The translations under genes were made by a program, and so were the position numbers. The notes beneath the pieces are model-generated. The model worked only from the letters and a program-made list of their open reading frames with translations. It was not told where the DNA came from and did not search any database. A DNA stretch of 60,219 bases from NCBI RefSeq assembly GCF_001006805.1, contig NZ_LN811360.1, positions 175,385-235,603 of the forward strand, written 5' to 3'. Numbering within the stretch: position 1 is the stretch's first letter; every line of letters begins with the position of its first letter. Source of the DNA: Microvirga massiliensis (lineage in GTDB: Bacteria; Pseudomonadota; Alphaproteobacteria; Rhizobiales; Beijerinckiaceae). This document shows positions 34,139-41,652 of the stretch, piece after piece.

Positions 34139-34903
34139 ATGTCGGCCCTTCTGAGACCCGCCGGGAGACCGGTTCCGGGAACGAGATCCCGCGCGCGGGG
34201 ATCACGCCGCCGCTTCATCCCTTCCCGCTGGAACGGCAACTACAAGCTGCCCCGCAGCGCCAACGAGCTCCTGACGGTGAGGCTTTTCTCCTTCCGGAAC
34301 CGGGAAGCCGCACACAAGCTCGCTGTGTTCCTGGGCCGGATGAACAGCGGGCCGCGGCGCATCGACACCAAGCGGGGTCCCTACGGGATCGCGGCCTTCC
34401 CGATCGACCGGCGCGTCCTGAAGGACAACAAGGATCTCGGGCTCACCGAGGCCCAGATCCGCGGCGCGATCAAGACGCTGATCACCGTCGGCTTCATCGA
34501 GGTCGTCGAGGTCGACGGATCGGCTTACCAGTCGGTCACGGCCGCGGACGGAACCCCAGGCGTCTACCGCAAGCCAATCCAGTACAAGTTCGCTGGTCAG
34601 TTCGAGGCTTGGTTCGCATTCCTTGCTCGGAAACCAAAGTCTCCCAAAGAGACGTTTTTCCAGATTCCTCCTAAGGAAAAAGAAGAGAATCTGAATCAAC
34701 TAGCGAATGCGGTCCTTTTGGGCGAGAAACGTGAACGGCGTCGCCTGGTAATCACTCCCCCGACCCCGGTTCGGGCCAGGTCCGCGCAGGACGACCCCGC
34801 GCTCTTGGCCGCTCTGGCGCGGTGGGGGCTCAACGCCGGGTTTTCGCCCGAGAAACACCTGGAAATGGGAGCGGCTCACGGGAACCTACCCACAGCGGGT
34901 TAA
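34139..34903 (+). CDS. Hypothetical protein divergent from the initiator, 254 aa
   Basis: CTGGAG precedes the ATG. Basic N-terminus (SRARGSRRRFIPSRW). The middle region (LGLTEAQIRGAIKTLITVGFIEVV, about residues 100-123) looks like a winged helix-turn-helix. A polar linker and a C-terminal Arg-rich part follow. Its promoter must lie in or beside the iterons, so it is probably a replication or copy-control accessory protein. That role is inferred from location and the DNA-binding look. Confidence 0.6.
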   Translation: MSALLRPAGRPVPGTRSRARGSRRRFIPSRWNGNYKLPRSANELLTVRLFSFRNREAAHKLAVFLGRMNSGPRRIDTKRGPYGIAAFPIDRRVLKDNKDLGLTEAQIRGAIKTLITVGFIEVVEVDGSAYQSVTAADGTPGVYRKPIQYKFAGQFEAWFAFLARKPKSPKETFFQIPPKEKEENLNQLANAVLLGEKRERRRLVITPPTPVRARSAQDDPALLAALARWGLNAGFSPEKHLEMGAAHGNLPTAG

Positions 34904-35188
34904 CGGATCGCTGCTGTGCGCGGCGCACGGACGACTCGAAGGCTTGCTTGCAGAGCGGGGCCACGCTGCGCGGCTCCCGTTGTCGATGCTCAACCGCGAG
35001 TTTGGACAAGGCGGTGCCCAGCGCCATTCCGGCGAGGTCTTCGGCACGCCTCCGTCGTGCACGGCCTTCGGACGGCGCGGTAATGCACGCTCCATGCCCA
35101 GTACGCATGGCATGTTTGTTGCAGTGCATCTACCGCGCTGCAACATGAATTCCCATATAGAAATCAGACAGAAAGGGGGACAAAAACC

Positions 35189-35293
35189 ATGATTATCATC
35201 AGCGCACTTCGCTTCATCCGCACGATCTGGACGGAAGCCCGTCAGCTCGAGGTCGAGAGCCTTCGCCGGTATCCCTACCTACTGGGCGAGTGA
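35189..35293 (+). CDS. Very small protein, 34 aa
   Basis: GAAAGGGGG lies 9-10 bases before the ATG and an intrinsic terminator follows 54 bases after the stop. The peptide starts hydrophobic (MIIISALRFIRTIW) and ends in an Arg/Glu helix with RRYPYLLGE. I have seen similar short RRYP-type proteins in Hyphomicrobiales genomes, but no function is known to me. Confidence 0.6.
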   Translation: MIIISALRFIRTIWTEARQLEVESLRRYPYLLGE

Positions 35294-35346
35294 GCCACAC
35301 CGGGTTCGGGGCGGGACGGCTTCAAAGCCGTCCTTCGCCCAGCACG

Positions 35347-35371
35347 ACCCGCCTCGGCGGGTATTTTTATG
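35347..35371 (+). terminator. Intrinsic terminator
   Basis: ACCCGCC and GGCGGGT pair directly, followed by ATTTTTAT; downstream of the 34-aa gene. Confidence 0.75.
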
Positions 35372-35512
35372 CCCACACGAAAAACCTCCGGTCCCGACCA
35401 CCAGCCTTCAGGGTGAGCCGCCCTTCTAGGCTCTGAGCGGCGGAAATTCTTTCTTTACCGTAGCGCTTTACTAAACGTAATGAGAGCCGCGTTGCGTACC
35501 AGGCTCCGAATG

Positions 35513-35553
35513 GAAGCCCTGCCCGGTCCTTCCCTGGGCAGGGCTTCTTTTTC
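35513..35553 (+). terminator. Strong orphan terminator, possible end of a small RNA
   Basis: A perfect 12-base stem (GAAGCCCTGCCC / GGGCAGGGCTTC) with an 11-base loop and six Ts. No protein gene with a ribosome binding site lies between the previous terminator at 35371 and here, so it may terminate a small non-coding RNA of roughly 100-150 bases. Confidence 0.75.
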
Positions 35554-35870
35554 GTACGGGTCCCAGGACACAAGTTCCAGGTTGTGGCCGCTGCAGCTGG
35601 CTCCGCCAGATTCCGCGATCAGCAATGCTGCAGAGTCCCGTTCTGGGCACCTCCTCGTGGTTCTGTAGGCCTCGCGCAATCCGTCGCACCAATGCCTCCC
35701 ATGGCGGTTGCGGCGGCATTTGCTGTGCAGAACCCGCACCGCTGTTACGCGCCTCGAGACTCACAAATAGCCCGGTGCAGGCGCGACGTAGTATAATTCT
35801 CAGAGATGATCAGGAGCCCGTGCAGAGTCGAAGCGTCCCAAAGGTCGCATCCTTGATGCAGCAACATCAG
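35554..35870. other. Intergenic region without a convincing gene
   Basis: About 315 bases. Two overlapping minus-strand frames run through the terminator and lack ribosome binding sites; neither looks coding. Confidence 0.4.
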
Positions 35871-35891
35871 CTGAAATCCCCAGGAATGGAC
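35871..35891 (+). promoter_or_regulatory. Leader motif (CTGAAATCCCCAGGAATGGAC)
   Basis: Copy of the shared leader with a two-base expansion in the Shine-Dalgarno part; ends 8 bases before the ATG at 35900. Confidence 0.55.
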
Positions 35892-35899
35892 TGCCCACT

Positions 35900-36376
35900 A
35901 TGGCTCGCGACACAAAGAAGCGTCCTAAGCTGCACAAGTCCCAAAAGGTCGAACCCCTCTTCTGGCGGCGCCGGATGTTCGTCATCACGCCGTCAGGAAT
36001 CGTCTATGCCTCCGAGAATGATCACCGCTCCTCGGTCGAATGGCTCACCGCTGCGGGATTCGTCACCGGCCCTGAAGATCCGGTTTTGCAGCGACTAGTT
36101 CGCGGTTTCGTCGATCACCGCGGCATCGTTGCCTACCGTGGCCCGTCCTTCGAGCACATCGGGGTTTCGCTTCCCCTCTACCCGGTCCTGCACCTGATCC
36201 AGGAGGACCTCGAGCTGCCCGGCGACACACCGGTCTGGCTCGGTGCGCGTCCTTCCGCGAGCGGCTACGGCCTGGAGGGAACCCGATTCGCCGGGCACCT
36301 CGACGATCTCCTCAAGAAATACATCGCCCGGCGATTGAGGCCGGCAGTCGAAACGCGCGCCAAGAGCGCAGCCTGA
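35900..36376 (+). CDS. Hypothetical protein, 158 aa
   Basis: Very basic N-terminus (RDTKKRPKLHKSQK), then a compact domain (MFVITPSGIVYASENDH... GIVAYRGPSFEH) and a basic C-terminal helix (LLKKYIARRLRPAVE). Unknown family. Start set by the leader; terminator after the gene. Confidence 0.6.
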   Translation: MARDTKKRPKLHKSQKVEPLFWRRRMFVITPSGIVYASENDHRSSVEWLTAAGFVTGPEDPVLQRLVRGFVDHRGIVAYRGPSFEHIGVSLPLYPVLHLIQEDLELPGDTPVWLGARPSASGYGLEGTRFAGHLDDLLKKYIARRLRPAVETRAKSAA

Positions 36377-36407
36377 CGTCCAGATCGCACCATACTTACG
36401 GATGAGG

Positions 36408-36436
36408 GGCCGGCTTCGAGCCGGCCTTTGTCGTTT
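36408..36436 (+). terminator. Intrinsic terminator
   Basis: GGCCGGCT and AGCCGGCC pair around TCG, followed by TTTGTCGTTT, 31 bases after the stop of the gene at 35900. Confidence 0.75.
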
Positions 36437-36479
36437 GGAACGGCGACGAACTCCCTGATTTCCCGGAAAGCGCCCCACT

Positions 36480-36986
36480 ATGAGCAGCAGCACTGCCGCT
36501 TCCGCGGCCCCGCTGCCTTTTCTCGTCGTGGTCGGCCTGCGGCTCGGCTGACTTCAATCTTGGAAGATATGACGCTCGCGCCGCGCGAGAATGTCTCGCG
36601 GCCTTTGTCGAGCGTTGGAACGACCACGTTATCGTCATTGGCGGATCGCTCTGTGATGAGCTCGAACTCTATCCCCGCCTTCGGCTCGCAATCGAAGGCG
36701 CTCTCGACCGCGCCAAAGCTCAAGGCCGGGCCTCGATCCGCAGGCTCGGGGAGGATCCGGACCAAATCGACGTCATCAAGGACATCGTCCAAAGCCTTGC
36801 CCTGCCCAAGAACACCGTCTTCGAGATCACCGGCGCTTGGCCTCACGTGGCGAAGACGGTTGCGTTAACTCGGTCCATTCCGCCCTGGAGGGTTTGGGCT
36901 ATACCCAAGCCACCATCTCCGACAGTGCTGTTTTTATCGACACACCCGATGACGATGCCGACGCAGAATCCGAAGACGATTTCTGA
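36480..36986 (+). pseudogene. Double-frameshifted gene of unknown family
   Basis: The ATG at 36480 follows a leader-like CTGATTTCCCGGAAAG. Frame one reads STAASAAPLPFLVVVGLRLG and hits TGA at 36549. In the next frame, coding-like sequence continues directly (ADFNLGRYDARAARECLAAF, HVIVIGGSLCDELELYPRL, IDVIKDIVQSLALPKNTVFE) to about 36848. The original frame then resumes (VNSVHSALEGLGYTQATISD) and ends with an acidic tail DDDADAESEDDF and TGA at 36984. A one-base gain or loss near 36545 and a compensating one near 36848 would restore one protein of about 168 aa. It could be decay, sequencing error, or a shifted but functional allele. Confidence 0.6.
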
Positions 36987-37017
36987 CGCCTCAGCCAACC
37001 CCTCAGGTTCTGTAGCA

Positions 37018-37380
37018 ATGACCCTCGATGCCCGAAGAATCGGATACCTGCGTCAGGCGCCTGCCGCCGGGAGTTCGTCACGGAATGCCAGCGGGCCCGA
37101 GAAGGCCATGTTCAACAAGCTTGCGAAGACCGGCCACATCGCAGTTTCCGGACAGGGCTATCGGAGAACTCGTCGAGGTGATGAGGCCGTGGTAGCCTTC
37201 GACCAGGGACTGCAGTCGCATTCAGTCGAGATCCTAAAATTGCTTCTGCGCGGTGAGAAAGCGAATCCCGCAGCGCGGGGATTTCTCAACGTCGTCCACG
37301 CCGGCCTGATCCATATCGGGTCGCAGGGTGGCGTCACTCTAACCGAAGACGGCCGGGCTATCGCCGAACAAGCAGGATAG
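37018..37380 (+). CDS. Hypothetical protein, 120 aa
   Basis: Starts 31 bases after the frameshifted gene. The region LAKTGHIAVSGQGYRRTRRG followed by SVEILKLLLRG and a C-terminal GGVTLTEDGRAIAEQ resembles a small winged-helix or MarR-like fold, judged by pattern only. The next gene starts 2 bases after its stop, so they are co-translated. Confidence 0.55.
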   Translation: MTLDARRIGYLRQAPAAGSSSRNASGPEKAMFNKLAKTGHIAVSGQGYRRTRRGDEAVVAFDQGLQSHSVEILKLLLRGEKANPAARGFLNVVHAGLIHIGSQGGVTLTEDGRAIAEQAG

Positions 37381-37382
37381 AC

Positions 37383-37988
37383 ATGCACTCAGACTCTTCG
37401 CACGATCCCCGCCCGAACGTGGGCGAGAGCACCGAAGCGCTCGACCTCGAGGGACAGCTCGCCGCCGAGCGGAAGAAATCCCGGCGGCTTGAGCAAGAAT
37501 GCCAGCGCCTCAGAGCTCTAGCGGAGGAACGCTTCCATGACGTTCGCCTGTTACGCGCGGGTCCACATGACGGCGGCTTCGTGTTCGATTTCACGGGCAG
37601 CCCGGTCTCGTATATTGCCGAATATTTGGCCGAGGTACTGGGATGCCGTGACGGCGCTCCCTCAAACTACGCCGAGATGGAGGTCCAGCAGCGCGAACTT
37701 GGTGCGATGACATTGACGCTGCAGCGGCGCTCCGGACTGACACCGCACCAGAAGGCAGAAGCTGCAATCAAGCAGGCCGAGGAAGCCGCTGCCGAAGCAG
37801 CTGTCGCCAAAGCACGTGTGCGTGAGCTTGAGGCCCAGATCCCGATCATCGACGGAGCTCCGCTCGCCCTCGACCAGGCCCGTTACATGCTCAGGGATTA
37901 CGCCGCGAAGGGTGGTGCACCGGGCCGAATGCCCGACATCCTTCAGGAGATCGCCAACGCTCTGAGGAATGCGCGACCCGAGCAATAG
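37383..37988 (+). CDS. Coiled-coil protein of unknown function, 201 aa
   Basis: Residues 25-50 (LAAERKKSRRLEQECQRLRA) and 123-152 (QKAEAAIKQAEEAAAEAAVA) form coiled coils flanking a short globular region (GGFVFDFTGSPVSYIAEYL). Likely forms dimers or higher assemblies. Unknown family; coupled to the previous gene. Confidence 0.6.
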   Translation: MHSDSSHDPRPNVGESTEALDLEGQLAAERKKSRRLEQECQRLRALAEERFHDVRLLRAGPHDGGFVFDFTGSPVSYIAEYLAEVLGCRDGAPSNYAEMEVQQRELGAMTLTLQRRSGLTPHQKAEAAIKQAEEAAAEAAVAKARVRELEAQIPIIDGAPLALDQARYMLRDYAAKGGAPGRMPDILQEIANALRNARPEQ

Positions 37989-38048
37989 GCTTCCACCTGA
38001 GCCGGGGTCAGGACACAAATAGGCCAGGAGGCACACGGGAGTGGTTGG

Positions 38049-38180
38049 ATGATGGTCGCTTACTTCCACGACGGTCCGTGGGAACCACCCCGCATCATCG
38101 TGGGTCGTGTCGGGCAACGCGTGCCCGTATTCTCGCCATCAACTTCGTGGTGGATCGTGCCCGGAACGCTCAGTGATTGA
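38049..38180 (+). CDS. Small protein, 43 aa
   Basis: GGGAG lies 7 bases before the ATG and an intrinsic terminator starts 26 bases after the stop. The sequence (MMVAYFHDGPWEPPRIIVG, then WWIVPGTLSD) is beta-like with several Trp, and has no resemblance I recognise. Confidence 0.5.
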   Translation: MMVAYFHDGPWEPPRIIVGRVGQRVPVFSPSTSWWIVPGTLSD

Positions 38181-38205
38181 GAGTGCCGAGCCCTTCTACG
38201 TTGAG

Positions 38206-38232
38206 AGCCGCCGCGCCCCGGCGGCTTTTTTG
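38206..38232 (+). terminator. Intrinsic terminator
   Basis: AGCCGCCG and CGGCGGCT pair around a 5-base loop and run into six Ts. Confidence 0.85.
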
Positions 38233-38262
38233 TTTGTCCCTCCTGTTCGGGATCATCGCAGG

Positions 38263-38281
38263 CTCAAAATCCCGGGAGGAC
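38263..38281 (+). promoter_or_regulatory. Leader motif CTCAAAATCCCGGGAGGAC
   Basis: Near-consensus copy of the shared leader; ends 8 bases before the ATG at 38290. It lies 31 bases downstream of a terminator, so the motif overlaps or follows closely any promoter of this gene. Confidence 0.7.
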
Positions 38282-38289
38282 AATTTTCT

Positions 38290-38541
38290 ATGGAACTTTC
38301 CTACTTCAGTCCGCGCCGCACAGTTGAGCGTCTCACCAGCGCGGAGCCAAACTACAAATTTCCCGATCTCGATTTCGACGTGATGGACATCGTCGAGGGC
38401 CGCACGAGCGGCGACGCGCTCGAGTGGAAGATCCAGTGGAACCACAAAGAGACGGACGATCTTGGCAACCCCAAGGGGAGCGGGATCGACCTCACAAGAC
38501 AGATCGTTGAGCAGACGACCGTTCCCTGCCGGTTCGAGTAG
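38290..38541 (+). CDS. Hypothetical protein, 83 aa
   Basis: Unknown family. Contains FPDLDFDVMDIVEGRTSG and LEWKIQWNHKETDDLGNPKG, an acidic beta-rich pattern. It precedes the next gene by 6 bases; the two are probably one operon. Confidence 0.6.
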   Translation: MELSYFSPRRTVERLTSAEPNYKFPDLDFDVMDIVEGRTSGDALEWKIQWNHKETDDLGNPKGSGIDLTRQIVEQTTVPCRFE

Positions 38542-38547
38542 CGCTCC

Positions 38548-38874
38548 ATGGATGAAAACGCACTCACCCGGCACATCGTCAGCCTCTGGCCTAAGAGACC
38601 CAATGGTGCGGACGGCCACCACCTGATGATCAAGGACACGGGCGTCGTCGGATCAGCATTTGTATTCGCCAAGTACGTCCGCAATGACAGTTGGAAACCG
38701 GGCGCACCCGCGCAAATCCGCAAATGGTCCTGGTACACGGGAACCGCTCAGAGCGACACGGTCTACGACACGCCCGAACAGGCGATCGAGGCCGCGTCCC
38801 GTTCTCTCGCGCGATTCGCGATCGCGCTATGGACGGGGTTGGGAGCCCAAGGCATTTTGCCTGGGAAAGCCTGA
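38548..38874 (+). CDS. Hypothetical protein, 108 aa
   Basis: Starts 6 bases after the previous stop. Contains AGSAFVFAKYV-like strands (GVVGSAFVFAKYVRND), a Trp-rich segment (RKWSWYTGTAQSD) and a C-terminal helix (EQAIEAASRSLARFAIAL). Unknown family. Confidence 0.55.
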   Translation: MDENALTRHIVSLWPKRPNGADGHHLMIKDTGVVGSAFVFAKYVRNDSWKPGAPAQIRKWSWYTGTAQSDTVYDTPEQAIEAASRSLARFAIALWTGLGAQGILPGKA

Positions 38875-39014
38875 TTTCAAGATTTCGGCCGCCAAAATTC
38901 CCGTAGGCCGGCGAATTTCGCCAGAAGTTGCATTTCGAGCACGCGCGGGCATTAAAAATCACCGCCCCGCCCAAGCTGGGCTGGACGCGAGTCTGAATTT
39001 GATTACAAGCCGAT

Positions 39015-39023
39015 TTATCCACA
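39015..39023 (+). promoter_or_regulatory. Perfect DnaA-box match TTATCCACA
   Basis: Matches the 9-base DnaA consensus inside an AT-rich stretch (38995-39040). It is 5 kb from the iterons and upstream of a gene at 39050, so it may act in transcription or be chance. Confidence 0.35.
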
Positions 39024-39049
39024 AGATTTAAACAGGAAAGAGGAAAGGA

Positions 39050-39304
39050 ATGGGTCGCTACACTGGGCTGATCGGCGAAGCGCTTTCCCTGTATGCGCGT
39101 GACCACGGAGCGCCTGGGGCGGTGAGCGCTCGGGACCTCATCCGGCGCTATAATCCACAAATGAACGCCCAGGGCATCGGCCAGGTGCTCAAATACCAGA
39201 AAAACGAAATCAATGCCGTCCTGAGAAAGGACCGCATCAAGGTCGTCTTCTACGGCTGGAACAGCCGGCGGCGCGCCAACGTGATCGAGCTGGCCCCGAT
39301 TTAG
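39050..39304 (+). CDS. Hypothetical protein, 84 aa
   Basis: AGAGGAAAGGA lies before the ATG. Compact alpha/beta protein: helix (GLIGEALSLYARDHG), basic region (RRYNPQMNAQGIGQVLKYQK) and strands with KVVFYGWNSRRRANVIEL. The pattern could be a helix-turn-helix followed by a beta-hairpin, i.e. DNA binding, but this is a guess from pattern. Confidence 0.6.
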   Translation: MGRYTGLIGEALSLYARDHGAPGAVSARDLIRRYNPQMNAQGIGQVLKYQKNEINAVLRKDRIKVVFYGWNSRRRANVIELAPI

Positions 39305-39599
39305 CAACACGTGCGTCAGGCGAGTCGGAGCCGGTCAGCCAATCCCTCCAGAGATCCGCTCCCGGAATTAACAGGTTTCCCCTGAATCCACACACCGGTG
39401 TATCCCAGAGCCGCCGAGATCCGGCGGCACCATTGGTGTTTGCGGCCGCAAATCCGGCAGGGCTTACGCCGCCATTTTCGTTGAGCCTCGAGTCCCAGAA
39501 ACTGGCGACCGTTCCAAAAATGCAGACGAACCGCGCCGGAGCCTATAAAATAGAGCCTCACAGTAAACAGAATTTCTTTTTCGAATCGCCGGGTCGCCC
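39305..39599. other. Region before the paralogue gene, no convincing gene
   Basis: About 295 bases. A minus-strand frame at 39316-39561 carries CRICGRKHQWC but starts with GTG and has no ribosome binding site. Confidence 0.35.
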
Positions 39600-40385
39600 A
39601 TGCACCAACAAATATCCGCCCCGCAAACCCAGAAATCCTTCAGGCGGAAGGAATTGTCTTCGAGACGGGCGCCTCGGGCTCCAGTTGAGCATCAGATTTC
39701 CGAGGTTCCGGCCACGGTGGTCGAGATCGGAGAGGTCAAAGAATATCGGAATCGGCCGCCTTACCGGCTGGTCACGATTGTGCCGCACGGCTCCGACCAG
39801 CCCGAACAGGTTGTGCTGCCGGGCGCCAAGGCGGAACCGCACATAGTGATGGAGGCCCTCGTCGCGCTGAAGAACGCCGGCATCTGCAAGTTCGTCTTCA
39901 AGCTTGCCGAGGCGGAGACCTGGAAGAGCCGTCGTATCGAGTCCTTCCAAGTGGTCCCAAGCTTCGCTGGGGAGAGCCCGGCCGCTGAGCGTGCCCCGGA
40001 AGCGCACGAGCAGCCCGCAACCCCTGAACCGCAAGCTCTGAAGCCGGAGGTTCTGGAGACCAAGCGCTACAACACCTCCGACGGCAGCGATCGCCAGGTC
40101 ATCCGGTTGCCGGGGCAGGGACCGCTCTGCAAGCTCTTCGAGGGGATCGGCTACTTCCGGCGTTGGTACGTCGATGGCGACAAGACGATTATCGTCCCCA
40201 CGCGCCAGAAGTCGAAGTTGATCTACAAATCCTCAGCGCCCCGCAAAGACGGATCCCGCGAGGTCTATTTTTCCGGCCTGAAGCGCTACGCGGCCGCTGC
40301 GAAGCTCAATGCGCCGTCGGTTGCGTATGAGGCTTTGCCGCATAATGGCGGACTTCTGCTCACACGCATTCCCAGCCAAAGGTAA
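39600..40385 (+). CDS. Hypothetical protein, paralogue of 29806-30582
   Basis: 261 aa. A basic, disordered N-terminus is followed by a first domain (TVVEIGEVKEYRNRPPYRLV ... ALKNAGICKFVFKLAEAETW), a Pro/Glu/Ala linker (AERAPEAHEQPATPEPQ) and a second domain (KRYNTSDGSDRQ ... YFRRWYVDGDKTII ... REVYFSGLKRY). The second domain clearly matches the same part of the protein at 29806-30582. The two are diverged copies, 10 kb apart and on either side of the origin. Confidence 0.65.
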   Translation: MHQQISAPQTQKSFRRKELSSRRAPRAPVEHQISEVPATVVEIGEVKEYRNRPPYRLVTIVPHGSDQPEQVVLPGAKAEPHIVMEALVALKNAGICKFVFKLAEAETWKSRRIESFQVVPSFAGESPAAERAPEAHEQPATPEPQALKPEVLETKRYNTSDGSDRQVIRLPGQGPLCKLFEGIGYFRRWYVDGDKTIIVPTRQKSKLIYKSSAPRKDGSREVYFSGLKRYAAAAKLNAPSVAYEALPHNGGLLLTRIPSQR

Positions 40386-40421
40386 CGATCGAACTACGGT
40401 CGGCGGGATCCGAAAACAAAT

Positions 40422-40468
40422 GGCCCCCGCGCCAGGGGCTTGGGGGGATTGACCATAACGCGGGGGCC
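40422..40468. terminator. Bidirectional hairpin between convergent genes
   Basis: GGCCCCCGCG and CGCGGGGGCC, perfect inverted repeat of 10 bases, enclose a region that can also form GGCTTGGG/CCTCCCAAGCC pairings. T-runs are absent. It lies between convergent genes and may serve both directions or be a structured RNA element. Confidence 0.5.
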
Positions 40469-40547
40469 TCCCAAGCCAATCCGTCCGGCACAAGCAAACG
40501 GACGTCGGCTCGGAAAGCGCGATTTATGGACGTGGGATGACGTCACG

Positions 40548-40814
40548 TCAACTCAGTGAGCGATCATCGTCCTCGTGCATCTCGGCAAGTTGGCGGGAGA
40601 TCTCGATCTGCATTTCGGCGAACTGTCGCCGGGCCATATGCACGTGTTCCTTCTCGGCGCCGGTCTTGGTGTTCGCCTCGACTCTATCAAGCCAGGCGGG
40701 CATCTTTTCGATGAGCTTCAACAGCAAGTAGCCCTGTTCCGCGTGCGACAGCTCATCCATGGTTTCCTGGAGCTGCTGGAGCCATGCGGGCGCATCGTCG
40801 TCAGCGGCGGACAT
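40548..40814 (-). CDS. Small acidic helical protein, 88 aa
   Basis: Contains AEQGYLLLKLIEKMPAWLDR and RRQFAEMQIEISRQLAEMHE, both helical and amphipathic, with acidic ends (ADDDAP, EDDDRS). Likely a dimeric or partner-binding protein. Its ATG overlaps the stop of the upstream gene (TGATG on the minus strand). Confidence 0.6.
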   Translation of the reverse strand: MSAADDDAPAWLQQLQETMDELSHAEQGYLLLKLIEKMPAWLDRVEANTKTGAEKEHVHMARRQFAEMQIEISRQLAEMHEDDDRSLS

Positions 40815-40960
40815 CAGCAGCTTTCCATCTCGCGGGACTCAAGAAGTGCTTTTACTGCGGCTGTGGAGATAGGGCGTAAGAGGATTGTCTTGTACTCGGG
40901 CAAACCGCTCCAGTCCTCCGGGTCTCTCGATTGTATCTGCGCAAAGGTCACGCGGGCCAT
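40814..40960 (-). CDS. Small hypothetical protein, 48 aa
   Basis: Frame with FAQIQSRDPEDWSGLPEYKT and a C-terminal helix, coupled to the downstream gene by overlap. The start is uncertain: ATG at 40960 is the closest plausible one; the frame continues upstream. Confidence 0.45.
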   Translation of the reverse strand: MARVTFAQIQSRDPEDWSGLPEYKTILLRPISTAAVKALLESREMESC

Positions 40961-41021
40961 TGCGTCGATCTCGAGCCGCACCTTGTTCGGCAGCGTGCTG
41001 AAGATTGCGACGGTCCTGCAG

Positions 41022-41141
41022 TTACATGCCCGCCGTCGTAGACTGCGGATGGAACAGGCTCCTCCCCAGCAACCGCATGCCTCTCCTGTTGGGTAGCGCA
41101 TACAGCGCCCCGAGTCCCAACACGATCAATGTCAGAGTCAT
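41022..41141 (-). CDS. Possible small membrane protein, 39 aa
   Basis: TTGAGG lies 8-9 bases before the ATG. The peptide begins with a hydrophobic stretch (MTLTLIVLGLGALYALP) long enough for a short membrane span, followed by a basic part (NRRGMRLLGR). It may be the first gene of a small minus-strand operon with the two genes downstream. Confidence 0.4.
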   Translation of the reverse strand: MTLTLIVLGLGALYALPNRRGMRLLGRSLFHPQSTTAGM

Positions 41142-41652
41142 CGCAATAGCCTCAAAAGAGACCCCACCAAGCACGACGTGGCCGGGCGGGGGAAGATCAA
41201 GGGAGACGAGCCGGTTGAACCGACCCGGCCATGAGGCTGCGCCCAGATGGTTAACGACTGGTTAACGCCTCACCGAATGCAGCCGCAGGTCTCAAACGGC
41301 ATTCCGGTGCCAAATTACCAAAATCCCAGAGAAGCGGTTCTCCTCATCCGCAACTCACAGCCCAAGCCGCCGGACGAGGAACCATCCATTTCGCCAATCA
41401 AGTGGAGGCATGAATGCTTGCCAAGCTACCGCGGCTCCGGAAGAGGAGGTCATGCCCGCGTGCAAGGATGAACGGAGTCGACGGTGTGTTCAGCCGAAGA
41501 CACGCAATCCACGTCGATACCGATCGCTTCCTGTTCCCGCCATCGGGCAACTCCCTTAGGGGAGACATATGGACCAGTCCCGGGCGATCCAGTCGTCGGT
41601 GTTGACCGACGTAGTCGGGATTTCCTGAAGGGGGAGGAGACGATCGGGGCAG
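41142..41652. other. Intergenic region without a convincing gene
   Basis: About 510 bases. An isolated leader-like CCAAAATCCCAGAGAAG at 41318-41334 has no gene behind it. A strong GGGAGGAG at 41630-41637 lies 15 bases before the next ATG. Confidence 0.4.

Noticed and set aside
35455..35764. Two overlapping minus-strand frames of about 95 codons
   Set aside because: They run through the perfect terminator hairpin and have no ribosome binding sites.
39316..39561. Minus-strand frame with CRICGRKHQWC, possible zinc-binding small protein
   Set aside because: GTG start without ribosome binding site, and half its length is low-quality sequence; left out for lack of support.
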